A stretch of DNA of 64,000 nucleotides. It comes from a virus. Position numbers and translations under genes: made by a program. Of this stretch, positions 52,396 to 60,959 are shown in pieces (the stretch's first letter is position 1; each line of letters begins with the position of its first letter). The notes below the pieces were generated by a model. It made no database searches, was not told the origin of the DNA, and saw only the letters and a program-made list of their open reading frames with translations. The stretch is taken from the IMG/VR virus record IMGVR_UViG_3300009194_000005, positions 52,525 to 116,524 of that record, one strand, 5' to 3'.

Positions 52396-52920
52396 CTAAT
52401 AAAAGCGTCCCGCCGACCGCATCTGAGTCAGGTGTTGCTGTTGTTGCCACACATGAACCTGTGGGTCCCCAAACACTTCATCCACCGGCGAGGTTTCAGC
52501 CACCAACAAGAGGAGTTGTTGGTCAACCCCACGGTTGATTTGACTGAAACTCACAAATACGTCTTCCACCTCTTCCCCATAGCTTTCCAGCTGATTAACC
52601 ATCTGGTTTAGCATGGGACGAAGCAGAATGTGGGCATGGGCAAACTGTTCCTGCATGGTCGTGAGCGCCAACTGACGCTCTTCATGTGTCATGTCCCGTC
52701 CCCACAAATACTCAAACATGAGAAACTCCAGATCCACTGGGGTAATGCAGCGACTGTAAATATGGGCCAGGTACTGCGAAAACACTGTGTAGATATGGAT
52801 TTTCAGTTCGCCGTCAAGTGCCCCACGCGGTACCAGTGTGGGGAAGCTGGCCAACATCCATTCCACCGTATTGATGTGGTTTTCGATTGGGCGCCGGGGA
52901 GTGGTGAGTGTGAAGCGCAT
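52396..52920 (-). CDS. Hypothetical protein, 174 aa
   Basis: ATG at 52920 (GAGGG upstream). 174 residues, helical. DLEFLMFEYLWGRDMTHEER resembles the FHELTWCFLCGEMDTDVIRD segment of the next gene. A Gln-rich end follows (VHVWQQQQHLTQM). No known family. Confidence 0.52.
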   Translation of the reverse strand: MRFTLTTPRRPIENHINTVEWMLASFPTLVPRGALDGELKIHIYTVFSQYLAHIYSRCITPVDLEFLMFEYLWGRDMTHEERQLALTTMQEQFAHAHILLRPMLNQMVNQLESYGEEVEDVFVSFSQINRGVDQQLLLLVAETSPVDEVFGDPQVHVWQQQQHLTQMRSAGRFY

Positions 52921-52921
52921 A

Positions 52922-53359
52922 CTACCCTCGTCGTAGGTCAGGAATAAGAAGATGACAGGTGGCTTTAGCAATCACAAAGGTCGGTGTTAGACGAACCACC
53001 TCCAAATATGACACGCCATGTTCCATGAAAAGGCTTTGCAGGGCGGGCTTTAGTTGCGAGATCGTTCGATCGAACACCCACCAAGCGGTTTCTACATAGT
53101 GAGCATACCATCCGTGATCTTCCACTTCACCCGTTACATGGTCAATCAAACGGTCATGGCGACCAGACTCCACCAGTTCCAGATAGTGATGTTGCAAATG
53201 GTCTTGGAAATGATCGGGATCGTGGGGACAACGGTGTTGTTCTAGGTAGAGGCCATAATTCAATACGGCTTCCACGGCTTCTCGTGTTGCACTAAAACCC
53301 AGGTGGATGTTGAGATGTTCCCCCAATGCCCGGTTATCGACCAGAATGATCGCGTTCAT
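52922..53359 (-). CDS. Hypothetical protein, 145 aa
   Basis: ATG at 53359 (AAGGTGAG upstream). 145 residues starting MNAIILVDNRALGEHLNIHL. His-rich helical middle (YLEQHRCPHDPDHFQDHLQH). Ends 2 nt before the next start. No known family. Confidence 0.52.
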   Translation of the reverse strand: MNAIILVDNRALGEHLNIHLGFSATREAVEAVLNYGLYLEQHRCPHDPDHFQDHLQHHYLELVESGRHDRLIDHVTGEVEDHGWYAHYVETAWWVFDRTISQLKPALQSLFMEHGVSYLEVVRLTPTFVIAKATCHLLIPDLRRG

Positions 53360-53363
53360 GATC

Positions 53364-53771
53364 TCACCTTCCCTCATAATGCACCACAACGTAAAGCACT
53401 GAAGGGTGTGGATGGTGGGTCCATTCCACATAATTGCTATTCGGGGGTATTTTTTGACTCAGCTGGAAAGCGACTTCCACCATCCCCTGTTCGTAATCAC
53501 ATTGTATTGCCATGTCATCTACCTCAAAAGGGTCTCGGTTTTCTCGGTAGTCGTCTTGGTAATAACCCAACGTATCCAGCAAGATGTCCTGGGTCGCGGG
53601 AGACAGCCCATACGCCCGTTCCCACGGGGGAATGCTGTCAGCTAGACCTACTAGGATTTCATTGGACACCACAATAGGAATGCCGAGCATAACCCCCCGG
53701 TCAAACAGACCGGGGTGTGTATGTAACAAAGACGATAGATCAAAGGCCCACAATTCGGTGGGTTCGCTCAT
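53364..53771 (-). CDS. Hypothetical protein, 135 aa
   Basis: ATG at 53771 (GGAAGAAT upstream), inside the end of the 342-residue gene (32-nt overlap). 135 residues, mixed strands and helices (GVMLGIPIVVSNEILVGLAD), His/Pro-rich near the end. No known family. Confidence 0.5.
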   Translation of the reverse strand: MSEPTELWAFDLSSLLHTHPGLFDRGVMLGIPIVVSNEILVGLADSIPPWERAYGLSPATQDILLDTLGYYQDDYRENRDPFEVDDMAIQCDYEQGMVEVAFQLSQKIPPNSNYVEWTHHPHPSVLYVVVHYEGR

Positions 53772-54768
53772 ATTCTTCCAATCGACGTCGATCACGTTCA
53801 GGTACCCAATCGCCCCGCTCAAGTGAAACCCGGAGGTCTTCGTAAAATCGGCTATCATCTTCCATATCTGGCTCTGAATAATAAACGCGTAGCGTAAAAT
53901 TATCCGCAATTTCTGCCTGACACGGTGTATGGCGATCGACTTTGGTCTGCAGAAACACCACATCCAAGTCTTTGATCACCGGGACAATGACCTTTTCGAA
54001 GAAGGGCCAGAACCCCGACACTCCCAGTTCGTGCATGATAGCCACAACCGGAGGATGTGTTTGGGAGAACGACATCTCAGGATAGCGTTGGTTGATAGCG
54101 TCAATCAGAATGGGCCTCAACGGGATATTACATGCCACGTCACCCAATTGGGCAAACAACTGCTGATGAACGTAATTCGCCACCGTCGAGATATCCACCG
54201 TCACACACTCGTTTTCTTGCGTGTCGTGGCCGTGGATTCGATGATATTCTTCGATGCGGTAATCTTGGCCGCCCACCAACGCCATGATGCGGGGTGTGGT
54301 ATACAATTCCCACTGACGCCATGGATTTTTCTGGAGGTATTGGCTTAACTGAAGTTGCATCTCCAGGTTTACCTCATCCACCAAGTCGTCGCCCAAGAAA
54401 TGCTCGGCGAGAGCGTTGTCCATGTCATCAGGGATCGCACAATCCCGTAAACACTGAGCGATAGTAGGAAGAGCTGACTGGAACTCACGATACCGAAGGA
54501 ACTGACTCATGTTCTCTTCTAGCAGTGCCTTCACCATCAGCTTGGCGCGTTGGTCATCCAATGCATCGATAGGAGGAACGATCACCTCGTGATCCTCATC
54601 GATCACCCGCCGCACCACATTTGGATACCCCCCAACTAACGCATGTGTCTCCTCAAGACGTTGGCGCGTGTGTGTCATACGTAGGGGCGCTGAGGCGTAT
54701 TGCTTTGATGCTGCCTTCAGTGCTTCCACGTAGGTACGGATGTCCAGCACGATGAATTGATTTGACAT
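53740..54768 (-). CDS. Hypothetical protein, 342 aa
   Basis: 342 residues, the largest of this small-gene array. N-terminal helices (TYVEALKAASKQYASAPLRM). The C-terminal part is rich in Arg and Glu (RVSLERGDWVPERDRRRLEE). No catalytic motif recognised. It begins 10 nt after the stop of the upstream gene. Confidence 0.55.
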   Translation of the reverse strand: MSNQFIVLDIRTYVEALKAASKQYASAPLRMTHTRQRLEETHALVGGYPNVVRRVIDEDHEVIVPPIDALDDQRAKLMVKALLEENMSQFLRYREFQSALPTIAQCLRDCAIPDDMDNALAEHFLGDDLVDEVNLEMQLQLSQYLQKNPWRQWELYTTPRIMALVGGQDYRIEEYHRIHGHDTQENECVTVDISTVANYVHQQLFAQLGDVACNIPLRPILIDAINQRYPEMSFSQTHPPVVAIMHELGVSGFWPFFEKVIVPVIKDLDVVFLQTKVDRHTPCQAEIADNFTLRVYYSEPDMEDDSRFYEDLRVSLERGDWVPERDRRRLEEYERTHRIVGL

Positions 54769-54778
54769 GTCTTGCCCT

Positions 54779-55270
54779 TCAGCGGTAGTAGTGTTCCAGA
54801 TATGTGATCCAGAATGTATTATGAATTCGGCACGTCACCACGTGGTCACCGGGTGACCCAAGAGGGAACTGACGCAAAATATCACGAATGATCTGAATTG
54901 CTAACTCTTGGCGTTGAAACTCGTTGACCATCTCCCCCAAGGACAGCGGAGAAAAACCCTCAACGTGGTGATGTTCAATTTCGTGCAATACATAGTTAAC
55001 AAACTCCACCGCGTATCCGCGTAGGTCAGGCTCAAGTGCCCGGACCACTGGGGCTAAATCGTACGCCACTGTGGTGGATAACGTGTAAAACAGCTCGGGG
55101 GGAAATCCCTGCATGGTAACCTCATCACTGAGTCGTTGTTTGCTCAGGAGGATGATATAAGTTTTAAACGCCGTAGAATACGCTCTGACGCCCTTTCGCA
55201 TATTATTCGCGGCTAGGGTAGTCTTCCCAACAGAACACGCTTCAGAGGACGTCACAGGAGCTTCTCGCAT
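54779..55270 (-). CDS. Hypothetical protein, about 163 aa (start uncertain)
   Basis: The ATG at 55270 overlaps the start of the divergent gene at 55269; an internal ATG at 55201 (MRKGVRAYSTAFKTY) would leave room for a promoter but has no ribosome-binding site. Helical, with VNYVLHEIEHHHVEGFSPLS. No known family. Confidence 0.48.
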   Translation of the reverse strand: MREAPVTSSEACSVGKTTLAANNMRKGVRAYSTAFKTYIILLSKQRLSDEVTMQGFPPELFYTLSTTVAYDLAPVVRALEPDLRGYAVEFVNYVLHEIEHHHVEGFSPLSLGEMVNEFQRQELAIQIIRDILRQFPLGSPGDHVVTCRIHNTFWITYLEHYYR

Positions 55271-56066
55271 GAATCCTATCACCAAAGCGATGGATGAGAT
55301 TCAGTTTTCCATTCCTCGCGAGATCCTTAACCAGACTTTTATTACCCAGGACTTACAGTTTTGCCAAAACATTGTATCCCTGGAAACCCGCATCAGAGAA
55401 CAGGTCTTGGACCCTCGGGTACTGATTGATATCGACATCAAGGGCGGGACAGAAGCCTTCTTGCCCCTAGAGCCTCCGGTTCAATCCGAACAGCCTGATC
55501 CCTACACCGTTATCTATCATATCCCTGATGAGGTCGTTCAGAACCGTCCGATCGTCCAGGTCTACTCTGTCCATTTTGCTATCCTCGGGTATCAAAACGC
55601 AGGGATGGCACTTCAGTACGGTGAGTCCACGATGACCTCAGAGACCCGCCGGGTGTTAGACAGTGCCATGCGGGTACCACCTGCACTGACCTCCTACCTG
55701 AACCTGATTGCCCATAACACCGTCATGGCGCGTTACGTCTACCTGCCCTATCGAACGGCGTTCATGCGGGTGCGGTTAGGTAACGACAACGCTTTGTCCC
55801 AAATTCGCCCTCAGGCGTATCACGATTTTGCTCAACTGTGTGTTCTGGCAGTCAAGGCGTATATCTACAATAAGATGATTGTCGTCATGGATCAGGGACA
55901 GCTCTCGGGTGGTCAAATGCTCGGGGCGTTTAAAGAGATTGTCATGAACTACGCCGATGCCGAACAGATGTACCGTGAAGCCTTGCGGCGGTGGAGCAAG
56001 ATAGCCGTCCTAAATGATCCCGAGGCCCATAGACGCCATATAAGGACCGTGACAGGCAGTCCGTAA
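55269..56066 (+). CDS. Hypothetical structural-type protein, 265 aa
   Basis: 265 residues, the only plus-strand gene in this region, with CAGGAG before the ATG. Alpha/beta, with a central segment VYSVHFAILGYQNAGMALQY and a helical C-terminal half (MLGAFKEIVMNYADAEQMYR). It reads like a virion or neck-type protein but carries no motif I recognise. Ends in a hairpin terminator. Confidence 0.56.
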   Translation: MNPITKAMDEIQFSIPREILNQTFITQDLQFCQNIVSLETRIREQVLDPRVLIDIDIKGGTEAFLPLEPPVQSEQPDPYTVIYHIPDEVVQNRPIVQVYSVHFAILGYQNAGMALQYGESTMTSETRRVLDSAMRVPPALTSYLNLIAHNTVMARYVYLPYRTAFMRVRLGNDNALSQIRPQAYHDFAQLCVLAVKAYIYNKMIVVMDQGQLSGGQMLGAFKEIVMNYADAEQMYREALRRWSKIAVLNDPEAHRRHIRTVTGSP

Positions 56067-56092
56067 TAAAAAATAAAACAAGTATAGAAAGG

Positions 56093-56112
56093 GGCCTGCC
56101 AACCGGCAGGCC
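56093..56112. terminator. Hairpin between convergent genes
   Basis: Perfect stem GGCCTGCC AACC GGCAGGCC, followed by TAATTT on the plus strand and by CCTTTC on the minus strand. Probably ends the rightward transcript. Confidence 0.65.
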
Positions 56113-56121
56113 TAATTTACG

Positions 56122-57144
56122 TCAGTCAACGTAAAACCAATCTTTGTATTTTTCGGTATCGCGATTGACCCAACGTTGTACAGAGGAGAAGTTAAGATTT
56201 AATGTCCGTGCTGCATCGCGAACGCTTGGATAAACCACTCCATGAATGCTAACTTTCCTAACCGGGGCTCCCGCCGTACTCTTCCTTCGGGATTTTCTCA
56301 TATTTGCTCGATGTTCTTCAGTGAATACAACGCCCTTGTAGATAAAAGAGGCTAATGCGTTTTTCGCATCCGGGGAACTATTAAACAAAACACCCGAGTC
56401 CCAGTTCGCCTGCAACAATGCTTGTTCTATTTGATATGCATGTTCCCTGTCTTTTGCCTTAAAACACACAGCCTTTATTGTCGGTGAATCAATATAAGCC
56501 TTCTGTAAACATGAATTTGCGTGTTTGTTTTTCTTAAGCGAATTACGATGTGTCAGTAATCTCGAATACAGATTAGAGGTGCTACCGATATAGGACTGAC
56601 CGGTTTCGGGATGATGAATCACATAGGCTCCTGGTATTGTCGAACCGAAACATACCTGTTCAGTTATGACTTCCAACCCCTCAATTCCCAACAATTGAAT
56701 CTCTTCTTGCATTACCAAATCTACGAACTTCTCAGACACTACGCCACTTGGTGAATTTAAACGAATTGAATAATCCTCCTCACTTCGTTCAGCCAATTCC
56801 ATGACCTGTGTGGTGGTTTCCGTGCCGTTAGTTTGCTGATTAGTTCCTGCGTTAAGGGATCGTTTCTGTTTAGTGTAGTAGTCGATTAGACCCTTCTTAA
56901 GTTCATGTAGATTATCCTTTTCTTTTGCTATGTAGTAGACATGATAAATATTTGGGGAATCATTGTAAGCCTCCTGCAGCTCAAGGTTAGGATGTCGATT
57001 ATTCTTTAAGAGCCGGTAATGTTTATACACACGTCTATTGGGTGTATTTGAAATCCCAACGAAAGCCTTTCGTGTCTTGACGTGGTGGATTATGTAGATA
57101 ACCCGCTCGCGCTCGTCATGTTTAAACTCAACTTCACTGAACAT
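56122..57144 (-). CDS. GIY-YIG family protein with two GIY-YIG-like units
   Basis: 340 residues. Unit 1, VIYIIHHVKTRKAFVGISNT (about 14-33), has weakened GIY and YIG elements. Unit 2, GAYVIHHPETGQSYIGSTSN (about 172-191), keeps the Y-I-G, the following Arg (LYSRLLTHR) and a Glu (YQIEQALLQ). A NUMOD3-like basic helix (TEEHRANMRKSRRKSTAG) and a NUMOD1-like segment (YPSVRDAARTLNLNFSSVQR) follow. Free-standing, with its own CTATAT-type promoter. Likely a homing endonuclease. Shares the tandem-domain architecture of the protein at 8441-9793. Confidence 0.75.
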   Translation of the reverse strand: MFSEVEFKHDERERVIYIIHHVKTRKAFVGISNTPNRRVYKHYRLLKNNRHPNLELQEAYNDSPNIYHVYYIAKEKDNLHELKKGLIDYYTKQKRSLNAGTNQQTNGTETTTQVMELAERSEEDYSIRLNSPSGVVSEKFVDLVMQEEIQLLGIEGLEVITEQVCFGSTIPGAYVIHHPETGQSYIGSTSNLYSRLLTHRNSLKKNKHANSCLQKAYIDSPTIKAVCFKAKDREHAYQIEQALLQANWDSGVLFNSSPDAKNALASFIYKGVVFTEEHRANMRKSRRKSTAGAPVRKVSIHGVVYPSVRDAARTLNLNFSSVQRWVNRDTEKYKDWFYVD

Positions 57145-57175
57145 GTGTTTATCCCAATCTGAAGGTTATCCAATA

Positions 57176-57188
57176 AATAATATAGGTC
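57176..57188 (-). promoter_or_regulatory. CTATATYAY promoter motif
   Basis: On the minus strand AGACCTATATTAT, about 35 nt upstream of the GIY-YIG gene start. Confidence 0.58.
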
Positions 57189-57264
57189 TAAAATCGAGTC
57201 AGTGTCTTTAACGACCCTGAAGCACACAGGCGTCACGTGAGGTCAATTGTTGGTGCTCCTTGAC

Positions 57265-57299
57265 AAAAAAAAAAGAGCTCCCTGCGGGGAGCTCTTTTA
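57265..57299. terminator. Bidirectional terminator
   Basis: AAAAAGAGCTCCC ... GGGAGCTCTTTTAT: an 8-bp stem GAGCTCCC / GGGAGCTC flanked by A-tract and T-tract on both strands. It ends the leftward transcript from 57300. Confidence 0.85.
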
Positions 57300-57752
57300 T
57301 TACCTTGTTACTCGGGAGATCAGATTAGTCAGAGTCATTATTGCATGTTTTATCGTTTGGGCTTTATCCCCATCCCAACGAAAAATAATCGCGGGGTAAA
57401 GAGGTAGGTCTAATAAGTTGATTTTTTCCTCGGGGTAGGTTTCATCAAACACCCACCGCAGATAATCGATTTCGCAAGTGATGTCCGGCGTATCCAACGA
57501 TTTGGCGTTATCGGTTAACACTAGATGGATAAGATTTTCCAACGCCACTTTTCCATCAGGGGGTGCTGCAATCACCAGGTACCCGTGCTCCATTCGATTA
57601 GGATGACCACTACATGACCACACGGTTGCCATACGGGGGTGGCGATTAACACGGACGACTAGACTCTTTATTTCGGTGTCGATTACCCCCCTCGGGGTAT
57701 TAAGTGCACGATCTTTCAATACGTCGAACTGCTCGGACGTCACGGTGATCAT
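57300..57752 (-). CDS. Hypothetical phage protein, 150 aa
   Basis: 150 residues. RMATVWSCSGHPNRMEHGYL near residue 40 is a motif I remember from a family of uncharacterised phage proteins (VWSCSGH.......gY). Strand-helix alternation in the C-terminal half. Monocistronic, between two terminators. Confidence 0.58.
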   Translation of the reverse strand: MITVTSEQFDVLKDRALNTPRGVIDTEIKSLVVRVNRHPRMATVWSCSGHPNRMEHGYLVIAAPPDGKVALENLIHLVLTDNAKSLDTPDITCEIDYLRWVFDETYPEEKINLLDLPLYPAIIFRWDGDKAQTIKHAIMTLTNLISRVTR

Positions 57753-57780
57753 TTGCGTTGTCTCCTAAAACGGTAGAGCG

Positions 57781-57798
57781 CCTCCCCGAAGGGAGGCA
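57781..57798 (-). terminator. Hairpin terminator
   Basis: On the minus strand GCCTCCC TTCG GGGAGGC lies directly downstream of the gene at 57816. Only a weak T-tract (CGCTCTACCGTTTT) follows. Confidence 0.55.
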
Positions 57799-57815
57799 CC
57801 TATGCCTGGAAAGGG

Positions 57816-58346
57816 TTAGGCCGACTCCAGCAACGGTTCCCGGCGTCGGACGGTGGATTGCAAAATGGGGGATTGGGGTACAACGTCTTCCCAGGTCACT
57901 TCATTGCTACGCAGGTGCTTCAGTGGCTTTTTACGAAGCCACATGGTATCGGGATCGTCAATCACAACATGTGAACGCTGACCTTCACACTCATTAACAG
58001 TCCAGAGAAAACTCTCCAGGAATGTTCCGACCTTACAAGTTTGCATGGGGTAGAGGTAATCGTCATCTTCAAAGTACCATCGAGTGTAGAAGTTGTCGTG
58101 CAGGCGGGTTTTGATTACAGTGGATAATGAAAACCTCACCAACTTGCGGCGCTGACCCAGCACATCAGTGATGGCTTCGGCCACGTCATAATACGTTTCC
58201 CCGTTTTGCCGGTAGGCAAAGAGGAACCGACGACCTGTGGCTTGAAGCTTCATCACGTGTTTGGTGGTCAACGTAAAGGGCGATAGCGCCCGATGTCGTT
58301 CACATGCCATTGACAGATCCAGCTTCTTCTTGCTGGACTTAGCCAT
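57816..58346 (-). CDS. Hypothetical protein, 176 aa
   Basis: 176 residues, basic N-terminus (MAKSSKKKLDLSMACERHRA). Mixed strands and helices, with no motif recognised. Member of a leftward operon 59947 to 57816 with short spacings. Confidence 0.52.
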   Translation of the reverse strand: MAKSSKKKLDLSMACERHRALSPFTLTTKHVMKLQATGRRFLFAYRQNGETYYDVAEAITDVLGQRRKLVRFSLSTVIKTRLHDNFYTRWYFEDDDYLYPMQTCKVGTFLESFLWTVNECEGQRSHVVIDDPDTMWLRKKPLKHLRSNEVTWEDVVPQSPILQSTVRRREPLLESA

Positions 58347-58356
58347 GACATTTACC

Positions 58357-58818
58357 TCAGTAGAGTATAGGTTTCACATCGCCTACATGATTTCCTGCCA
58401 CCGTTCGTGGACGACATGCTTTCCATAGGCCCTCGTGGGATTCATTGACGCGCCAATAGACTGGGAGTTGCAGACTACTGCCGTCACGTGTCTCAACACG
58501 GGCTCTCACGTTGTAGCTCCCCATGGTAAAGCTCATCTGGGGGATGTTGTCAATCACCGCGAACGTGAAATTGGTAATTCGTTTACCGGATTGTTTGGAT
58601 GGGGGTGAGTTATCCCAATGTAAATCGATCTCCTGTCCGGCATCGTTATACGGCGTAAACCGCAACCGGTAATCGGCATTCAGGTCAAGATCAATGTGGT
58701 CAGACGGAACGTCGTCGTGAATGATGCATGATTTTGTCACTGGATGAATCCACCCATGGTAGAGCGCATTATGAAACCAATCGGGATTCACTTCGAGGAG
58801 TTTATAGAGCATGGGCAT
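58357..58818 (-). CDS. Hypothetical protein, 153 aa
   Basis: 153 residues, beta-rich in the second half (NFTFAVIDNIPQMSFTMGSY ... SSLQLPVYWRVNES), possibly an immunoglobulin-like or jelly-roll domain. The N-terminus LEVNPDWFHNALYHGWIHPV looks like a short helical part. No family known to me. Confidence 0.52.
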   Translation of the reverse strand: MPMLYKLLEVNPDWFHNALYHGWIHPVTKSCIIHDDVPSDHIDLDLNADYRLRFTPYNDAGQEIDLHWDNSPPSKQSGKRITNFTFAVIDNIPQMSFTMGSYNVRARVETRDGSSLQLPVYWRVNESHEGLWKACRPRTVAGNHVGDVKPILY

Positions 58819-58846
58819 TTCCTTTTAAGATGGATTAGGTTGTCAA

Positions 58847-59350
58847 TCATACCATCTCCCTATTAAACGACTCGGTTAAGGGGATAGCGCAGTAGCCAGC
58901 CAATGCCACTAACCACGCATCCAACCAGCCGTACTCTTTTTCGTCGGTACAGTGAACAACCCACTCGGGAGGTCTTACGAGGTTATCGAAAGTATCGCGT
59001 GCCATTCGGTGTTGGATACGGACTTCATCGCCCCCATTCGTGTAACAGACTCGCAGCAGGTACGTTATCACTACATCATCGCCGTCTTCCCTCACTCTTG
59101 GTTTATCAAGAATGATGGACAAGACATGACCTGGGTAATCCAAGTCACATAGGTCTGCACTCAACTCAATCGTATTTGATGCGACCAGCGACGTGGTGTT
59201 GGGGAGGAATGTGGCATATACCTGACTAACCCCACTAAACCGGTACCTGTATTGGAATAAAATACCGTGCGGCGTTGCTTTTTTAACGCCCCCATGCATT
59301 GGGTTAATCCAACGGAGAAAACGCCTCCATTGGGGAGTGATTATTGCCAT
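58847..59350 (-). CDS. Hypothetical protein, 167 aa
   Basis: ATG at 59350 in TGATG overlap with the previous stop, with GGAGGGG upstream. 167 residues starting MAIITPQWRRFLRWINPMHG; beta-rich (DDVVITYLLRVCYTNGGDEV). The opening and general shape resemble the neighbouring 153-residue protein, so the two could be diverged paralogues. No known family. Confidence 0.52.
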   Translation of the reverse strand: MAIITPQWRRFLRWINPMHGGVKKATPHGILFQYRYRFSGVSQVYATFLPNTTSLVASNTIELSADLCDLDYPGHVLSIILDKPRVREDGDDVVITYLLRVCYTNGGDEVRIQHRMARDTFDNLVRPPEWVVHCTDEKEYGWLDAWLVALAGYCAIPLTESFNREMV

Positions 59351-59652
59351 CACAGAAAATCCCCTCCTGACTGGAATACCCCCCGAGGGACAAACCGGCA
59401 TTCCGTGATATGAAATGCTATTCCTTCATCTTTAAATTTCTGGTTAAGAAGAGCGAGCATTGCCGACCAATTAAAACAGGCCATTTCATGACCGTGGAAT
59501 TTAGATGCCAGAGAACAAGGGATTTCCACACCCGATTCATCGACCAAGGTAAGGTCATGATTACGGTTATCCACACGGTATTGTGGTGAGTCGGGGATGA
59601 CTCGCAGTCCCGGTATCCAATCAATGCCCCCCACCCACTGGTTATTTGTCAT
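59350..59652 (-). CDS. Hypothetical protein, 100 aa
   Basis: ATG at 59652 with AGGAGG six nt upstream gives 100 residues (MTNNQWVGGIDWIPGLRVIP). No recognised domain. Overlaps both neighbours by a few bases. Confidence 0.52.
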   Translation of the reverse strand: MTNNQWVGGIDWIPGLRVIPDSPQYRVDNRNHDLTLVDESGVEIPCSLASKFHGHEMACFNWSAMLALLNQKFKDEGIAFHITECRFVPRGVFQSGGDFL

Positions 59653-59947
59653 CTTCATCCTCCTGAGTTTGTTCGTACAACGTTCTATAGTGCCTGACGT
59701 CCGATTTAAGACGCCGGAGTTTTTCCTGGATGTCGTTGAACTCCAAGAGTGTCGGTACACGGCACACCACATCATCCAGTAGATGGGTACTTACTGCCCT
59801 ATTGTGACTCAACACCCATACCCGTCGAACCCCATCCCATCGAGCAATCTGAGGGACGCTATTGCTAATCACGTAATAGTAGGCTTCGTGTTGGAGTTCA
59901 ATGTTGTTCAGTTTGGCCACTAGCGGATCAATCGTTGACAGTTCCAT
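59642..59947 (-). CDS. Hypothetical protein, 101 aa
   Basis: ATG at 59947 with GGGGAAA upstream gives 101 residues. A long C-terminal helix (LEFNDIQEKLRRLKSDVRHY) looks like a coiled coil. Separated from the phuZ gene by a terminator, so it starts a new transcript. Confidence 0.5.
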   Translation of the reverse strand: MELSTIDPLVAKLNNIELQHEAYYYVISNSVPQIARWDGVRRVWVLSHNRAVSTHLLDDVVCRVPTLLEFNDIQEKLRRLKSDVRHYRTLYEQTQEDEDDK

Positions 59948-59963
59948 GCAATTTCCCCATAAA

Positions 59964-59985
59964 GGCCCGGGTGTTACCCCGGGCC
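59964..59985 (-). terminator. Terminator after phuZ
   Basis: On the minus strand GGCCCGGG GTAACA CCCGGGCC is followed by TTTATG. Confidence 0.82.
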
Positions 59986-59994
59986 ATTTTAACA

Positions 59995-60933
59995 TTAAAG
60001 AACAATACCATCCCCGGTGAGGTTGTCATCGACATCCACCCGAGTACGACGTTGACGGTACTGGCTGTAGACCTTGTTAAGCTCACCCTGCCGTTCGGTC
60101 AGGTGGGAGAACACGTCCTCCACATCGGCGGTGTTGATGACGTAATGCATCTGGCTGGCAAGATCCATACCGTCGCGTGGATAGCCCACCGTTGCATAGA
60201 GGGGATTACCAAATGCCGTATCCTTGCTCGGATCATTGTAGAGGGAGGCCACAGCAATGGGTTCCACCTGCTTGGCGGCTTCCTGACGGGAGTCGAAGAC
60301 GGCCAGTGAGGACAGCTGCGGTTGGATGCTCGGCGCGACTTTCTGGTATTGAACCCAGTTAGTCAGGTCGGTAGTATCCAGTTCCCGGTTGTTCTGATTG
60401 GTCAACTCACACAGAGCTTCCAGTGCGAACAGTACCTCGTCGTCGATCATCTGGCGGGTCACGCCGGTCGTGTTCTCATGGTACGCCATGACTACCGGTT
60501 GGCCCGTTACCGCAGAAACCGATTCCAACGATTTCAGGGTATTGATGGTGTTGGTAACAGCAATGGCGCTGTCATCCGCTCCCACTACCACCGCGACGAC
60601 CGGAATGGCACGCTCCAGGAGGTTCTTGAGCAGAAGAGGACCGATCACTGACCCACTGCCTCCACTGGCAGAAAACAGCACCAGATTGAAATCACCTGGC
60701 TGGAACCGATCAACCACGGTATCCACTTCACCGATGATGGGTTCGTAGTTTTCCCGCCGGTTCTTGCCGCTTCCATCAATGCCTTTGATGGTGTGAACCG
60801 CTGATTCGTCCACTCGATCGCTAAGGTTGGAGCCTGAGGTATCGATGAAACAGACCTCTGCGGTGGGGTACTGGAGCTGAGACCCCAGGTTGATACCACA
60901 ACCACCTGCTGCGTATACACGTGTCTTCGTCAT
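59995..60933 (-). CDS. phuZ: PhuZ, phage tubulin-like GTPase
   Basis: 312 residues. The nucleotide-binding loops match PhuZ: YAAGGCGINLG near the N-terminus, and FSASGGSGSVIGPLLLKNLL (about 86-105), the tubulin/FtsZ GGGTGSG loop with the first Gly replaced by Ala-Ser. TNQNNRELDTTDLTNWVQY and YNDPSKDTAFGNPLY closely follow the published Pseudomonas phage PhuZ pattern. The C-terminal tail VDVDDNLTGDGIVL is the acidic extension that drives filament contacts. In known phages PhuZ filaments form a spindle that centres the phage nucleus and carries capsids to it. A terminator follows. Confidence 0.93.
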   Translation of the reverse strand: MTKTRVYAAGGCGINLGSQLQYPTAEVCFIDTSGSNLSDRVDESAVHTIKGIDGSGKNRRENYEPIIGEVDTVVDRFQPGDFNLVLFSASGGSGSVIGPLLLKNLLERAIPVVAVVVGADDSAIAVTNTINTLKSLESVSAVTGQPVVMAYHENTTGVTRQMIDDEVLFALEALCELTNQNNRELDTTDLTNWVQYQKVAPSIQPQLSSLAVFDSRQEAAKQVEPIAVASLYNDPSKDTAFGNPLYATVGYPRDGMDLASQMHYVINTADVEDVFSHLTERQGELNKVYSQYRQRRTRVDVDDNLTGDGIVL

Positions 60934-60959
60934 CTTTCTCTCCGTTGGTTAGTTCTTGG

